From the NCBI GenBank assembly GCA_023457875.1, contig JAEXBC010000170.1, positions 1 through 6,686 on the forward strand: 6,686 nt of DNA, written 5' to 3'. Position 1 is the stretch's first letter. The number at the start of each line of letters is the position of its first letter. The notes beneath the pieces were generated by a model. That model was not told the origin of the DNA, made no database searches, and saw only the letters and a list, made by a program, of their open reading frames with translations. Shown here piece after piece: positions 4,894-6,686 of the stretch. Source of the DNA: Bacillota bacterium (lineage in GTDB: Bacteria > Bacillota > Clostridia > Lachnospirales > Cellulosilyticaceae). The position numbers were made by a program, and so were the translations under genes.

Positions 4894-6686
4894 ATGAAGA
4901 ATAGGAAATTGAATAAAAAAAAGAATCCACTTTTTTCCGATAGACTTTTTGTTTTAGCCCTTATTGTAACAGGTATGTTTGTTATCATTACCTATCAATT
5001 TTATAAGTTACAGGTGATTGAGCACACAGCTTATGAAGAGGAATTAACTGCCACTGTTCAAAAGCAAGTCGAAATTCCTGCCATCAGAGGCTTCATTTAT
5101 GATCGTTATGGAAAACCCCTTGCTATTAATAAGCCAGTGTATGTACTCAAAATGGACCCAGAGGTTATTTTTAAGAGCAAAGATTTAAAACGTGAAATGA
5201 ATCAAATCTTATTAAATGTAGCTAATCTGTTAGAAGAAAATGAAAAAGATAAAGAAAATCCCTATATTGATAATATGCCTATTACAAAAACAACTCCCTT
5301 TGAGTTTACTGAAGATGAACAAAGTATTAGGACATTTATTACCAATTATGTACCTTATGATGATCAAAAACATAAAGAAGAGATTTATAAATACACACCC
5401 ACTGAGCTTATTCATTATCTTAGGGGAGAGAAAGTCTTTAATTTAGATGAAGGTATTAGTGATGAGGATGCCAGAAAGATTTTAGCTATGCGGCTTGAAA
5501 TCTCTAAAACCTCCTATGAAAAGTTTAAGAAGGTAATACTCGCTGAGGATATTTCTATGAAAACCTTAGCTACCATTGAAGAGAATCAATCCCAATTTCC
5601 AAGTATTATGGCTGAGGTAGAATCTCAACGTCAATATACTTATGGAAAAGAGTTTGGCAATATCTTAGGTTATACAAGAATGATTACCGAAGGTCAATAC
5701 GAATCCTTAAAGGACCAAGGGTATGAAAAGGATGATATTGTTGGACAAGTGGGTATTGAAAATACTATGGAAAAGGAGCTTAGGGGTAAAAAGGGGAATA
5801 AGATTATTGAAGTAGATAACATAGGTATAACAGTGGACACCCTACAGGTAGAAAAAGCTAAGGCAGGTAATGATGTGTATTTAACCATTGATTCGCAGTT
5901 GCAACTAGAGGTCTATCGTGCTTTAGAGAAAAGGCTGAGTGAAGGAATCATCAGTCGCTTGCAGGGAAAAGAAAAGACAAAGCCTCTTACAGGGCGTGAA
6001 GTGCTTATTTCCATGGCTAAAAATAATCAGCTTGATTTTAAGAAAATGAAATTAGCTCCTAATGATAGTATGCAAAAGCAATTATATGCTAAGGTAGAAT
6101 CTAGCTATCAGCTTGCCCTAGAAAAGCTCAACAAGGAGCAGGCGGCGCTTCCTGAGGAAGAAAGAAAAACACTAAGCATTCAAGAGCATTTTGCAAGTAT
6201 GCTTGATAGTGAAGAAGAATTCATTTCAAATACTGAGCTTTTATTAGCACTAGCAGAGCAAAAGAGTTTAAAACTCGAAGAGGAACAAATACAAAATATT
6301 AGAGCAGGTAACTATGTTTCTGTAGAATCCATTATTATTTCACAGCTTGAAAGTGATAAGCTAAAGCCAGATCAGATGGCTATTGCACCCTTTAGTGGGT
6401 CTGCTGTTGTAGTGGATGTGAATACGGGAGAGACTTTGGCTGTTGTGGGTTATCCCTCCTTTGATAGTAATGAATTTACTCAGAATTTTAACTCCATTTA
6501 TAGAAAACTTCACAATAATGTGGATGAACGTAACATAGAGATTAATCGTGCCTTAAAAACTGCAAAAGCCCCTGGTTCTACCTTTAAAATGCTTACGGCA
6601 GTAGCAGGATTAGAGGAAGGGGTAATTACGCCTGATATACTTATAAATGATACAGGCGTTTATACAAATGTTGGTAAGGATGGACC
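4894..6686 (+). CDS. Class B penicillin-binding protein (PBP2 type), 3'-truncated by window edge
   Basis: Membrane-anchored peptidoglycan DD-transpeptidase, probably of the elongation-type PBP2 group, acting outside the cytoplasmic membrane. The frame is open from ATG 4894 to the edge (597 complete codons, no stop). Order of parts: basic N-terminus (1-11), one membrane anchor (about 18-37), the PBP-dimer entry motif RGFIYDRYGK (65-74), a long dimerisation region ending in GQVGIENTMEKELRG (284-298), LTIDSQLQ (330-337), an acidic/helical insert of about 150 residues (about 345-500), GSAVVVDVNTGETLAVVGYPSFD (502-524, in pieces), and the catalytic PGSTFK with Ser562 and Lys565. SxN and KTG motifs would lie beyond the edge. 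In E. coli PBP2 the serine is near residue 330, so this protein is much longer, as are several clostridial PBP2 proteins. It appears to have its own transcription start. The sporulation homologue SpoVD is less likely but not excluded without the C-terminus. Confidence 0.9.
   Translation, partial: MKNRKLNKKKNPLFSDRLFVLALIVTGMFVIITYQFYKLQVIEHTAYEEELTATVQKQVEIPAIRGFIYDRYGKPLAINKPVYVLKMDPEVIFKSKDLKREMNQILLNVANLLEENEKDKENPYIDNMPITKTTPFEFTEDEQSIRTFITNYVPYDDQKHKEEIYKYTPTELIHYLRGEKVFNLDEGISDEDARKILAMRLEISKTSYEKFKKVILAEDISMKTLATIEENQSQFPSIMAEVESQRQYTYGKEFGNILGYTRMITEGQYESLKDQGYEKDDIVGQVGIENTMEKELRGKKGNKIIEVDNIGITVDTLQVEKAKAGNDVYLTIDSQLQLEVYRALEKRLSEGIISRLQGKEKTKPLTGREVLISMAKNNQLDFKKMKLAPNDSMQKQLYAKVESSYQLALEKLNKEQAALPEEERKTLSIQEHFASMLDSEEEFISNTELLLALAEQKSLKLEEEQIQNIRAGNYVSVESIIISQLESDKLKPDQMAIAPFSGSAVVVDVNTGETLAVVGYPSFDSNEFTQNFNSIYRKLHNNVDERNIEINRALKTAKAPGSTFKMLTAVAGLEEGVITPDILINDTGVYTNVGKDG

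Noticed and set aside
5240..5446. Plus-strand 68-codon frame inside the PBP region, and its minus-strand counterpart at 5230-5415
   Set aside because: Both are embedded in the continuous PBP frame, which runs from 4894 to the edge with clear motifs.

Overview
The window looks like a chromosomal segment of an endospore-forming, AT-rich, low-GC Gram-positive anaerobe of the class Clostridia, possibly near Lachnospiraceae or Cellulosilyticum-like lineages. The evidence is the end of a short spoVA operon, strong Shine-Dalgarno (SD) sequences, the AlaR/AlaT-like pair and an unusually long clostridial-style penicillin-binding protein. The exact genus cannot be fixed from the sequence alone. I see no mobile element, CRISPR array, tRNA or rRNA.

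Layout, left to right. (1) Positions 2-1202 hold the 3' part of spoVAD and a complete spoVAE, tightly spaced and closed by a hairpin at 1218-1252. This is the end of the dipicolinic-acid channel operon. (2) Positions 1435-3092 hold an Lrp/AsnC-family regulator whose stop codon overlaps the start of a class I aminotransferase (ATGA overlap). The aminotransferase strongly resembles Bacillus YugH (AlaT), and the arrangement recalls alaR-alaT. (3) A 19-bp bidirectional terminator at 3092-3158 separates it from a convergent Fur-family gene on the minus strand. That gene has the complete PerR set of metal ligands. (4) A TraX-family membrane protein is divergent from perR. (5) A 63-residue protein resembling the DUF3787 spore-surface family follows, with a candidate forespore (sigma-G type) promoter and a perfect 15-bp terminator. 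(6) The window ends inside a large class B penicillin-binding protein (PBP2 type). It is open to the window edge, with its catalytic SxxK at Ser562/Lys565.

Most genes belong to well-known families, and I do not see a clearly new multigene system. The genes do not form one pathway: spore-core loading, alanine-type amino-acid metabolism, peroxide/metal sensing, an orphan TraX membrane protein, a probable spore protein and cell-wall synthesis sit side by side as separate transcription units. The most unusual observation is the leader of the PBP gene. Its only good SD lies 31 nt from the start codon, but a perfect hairpin between them would bring the two to an effective spacing of about 7 nt if folded.
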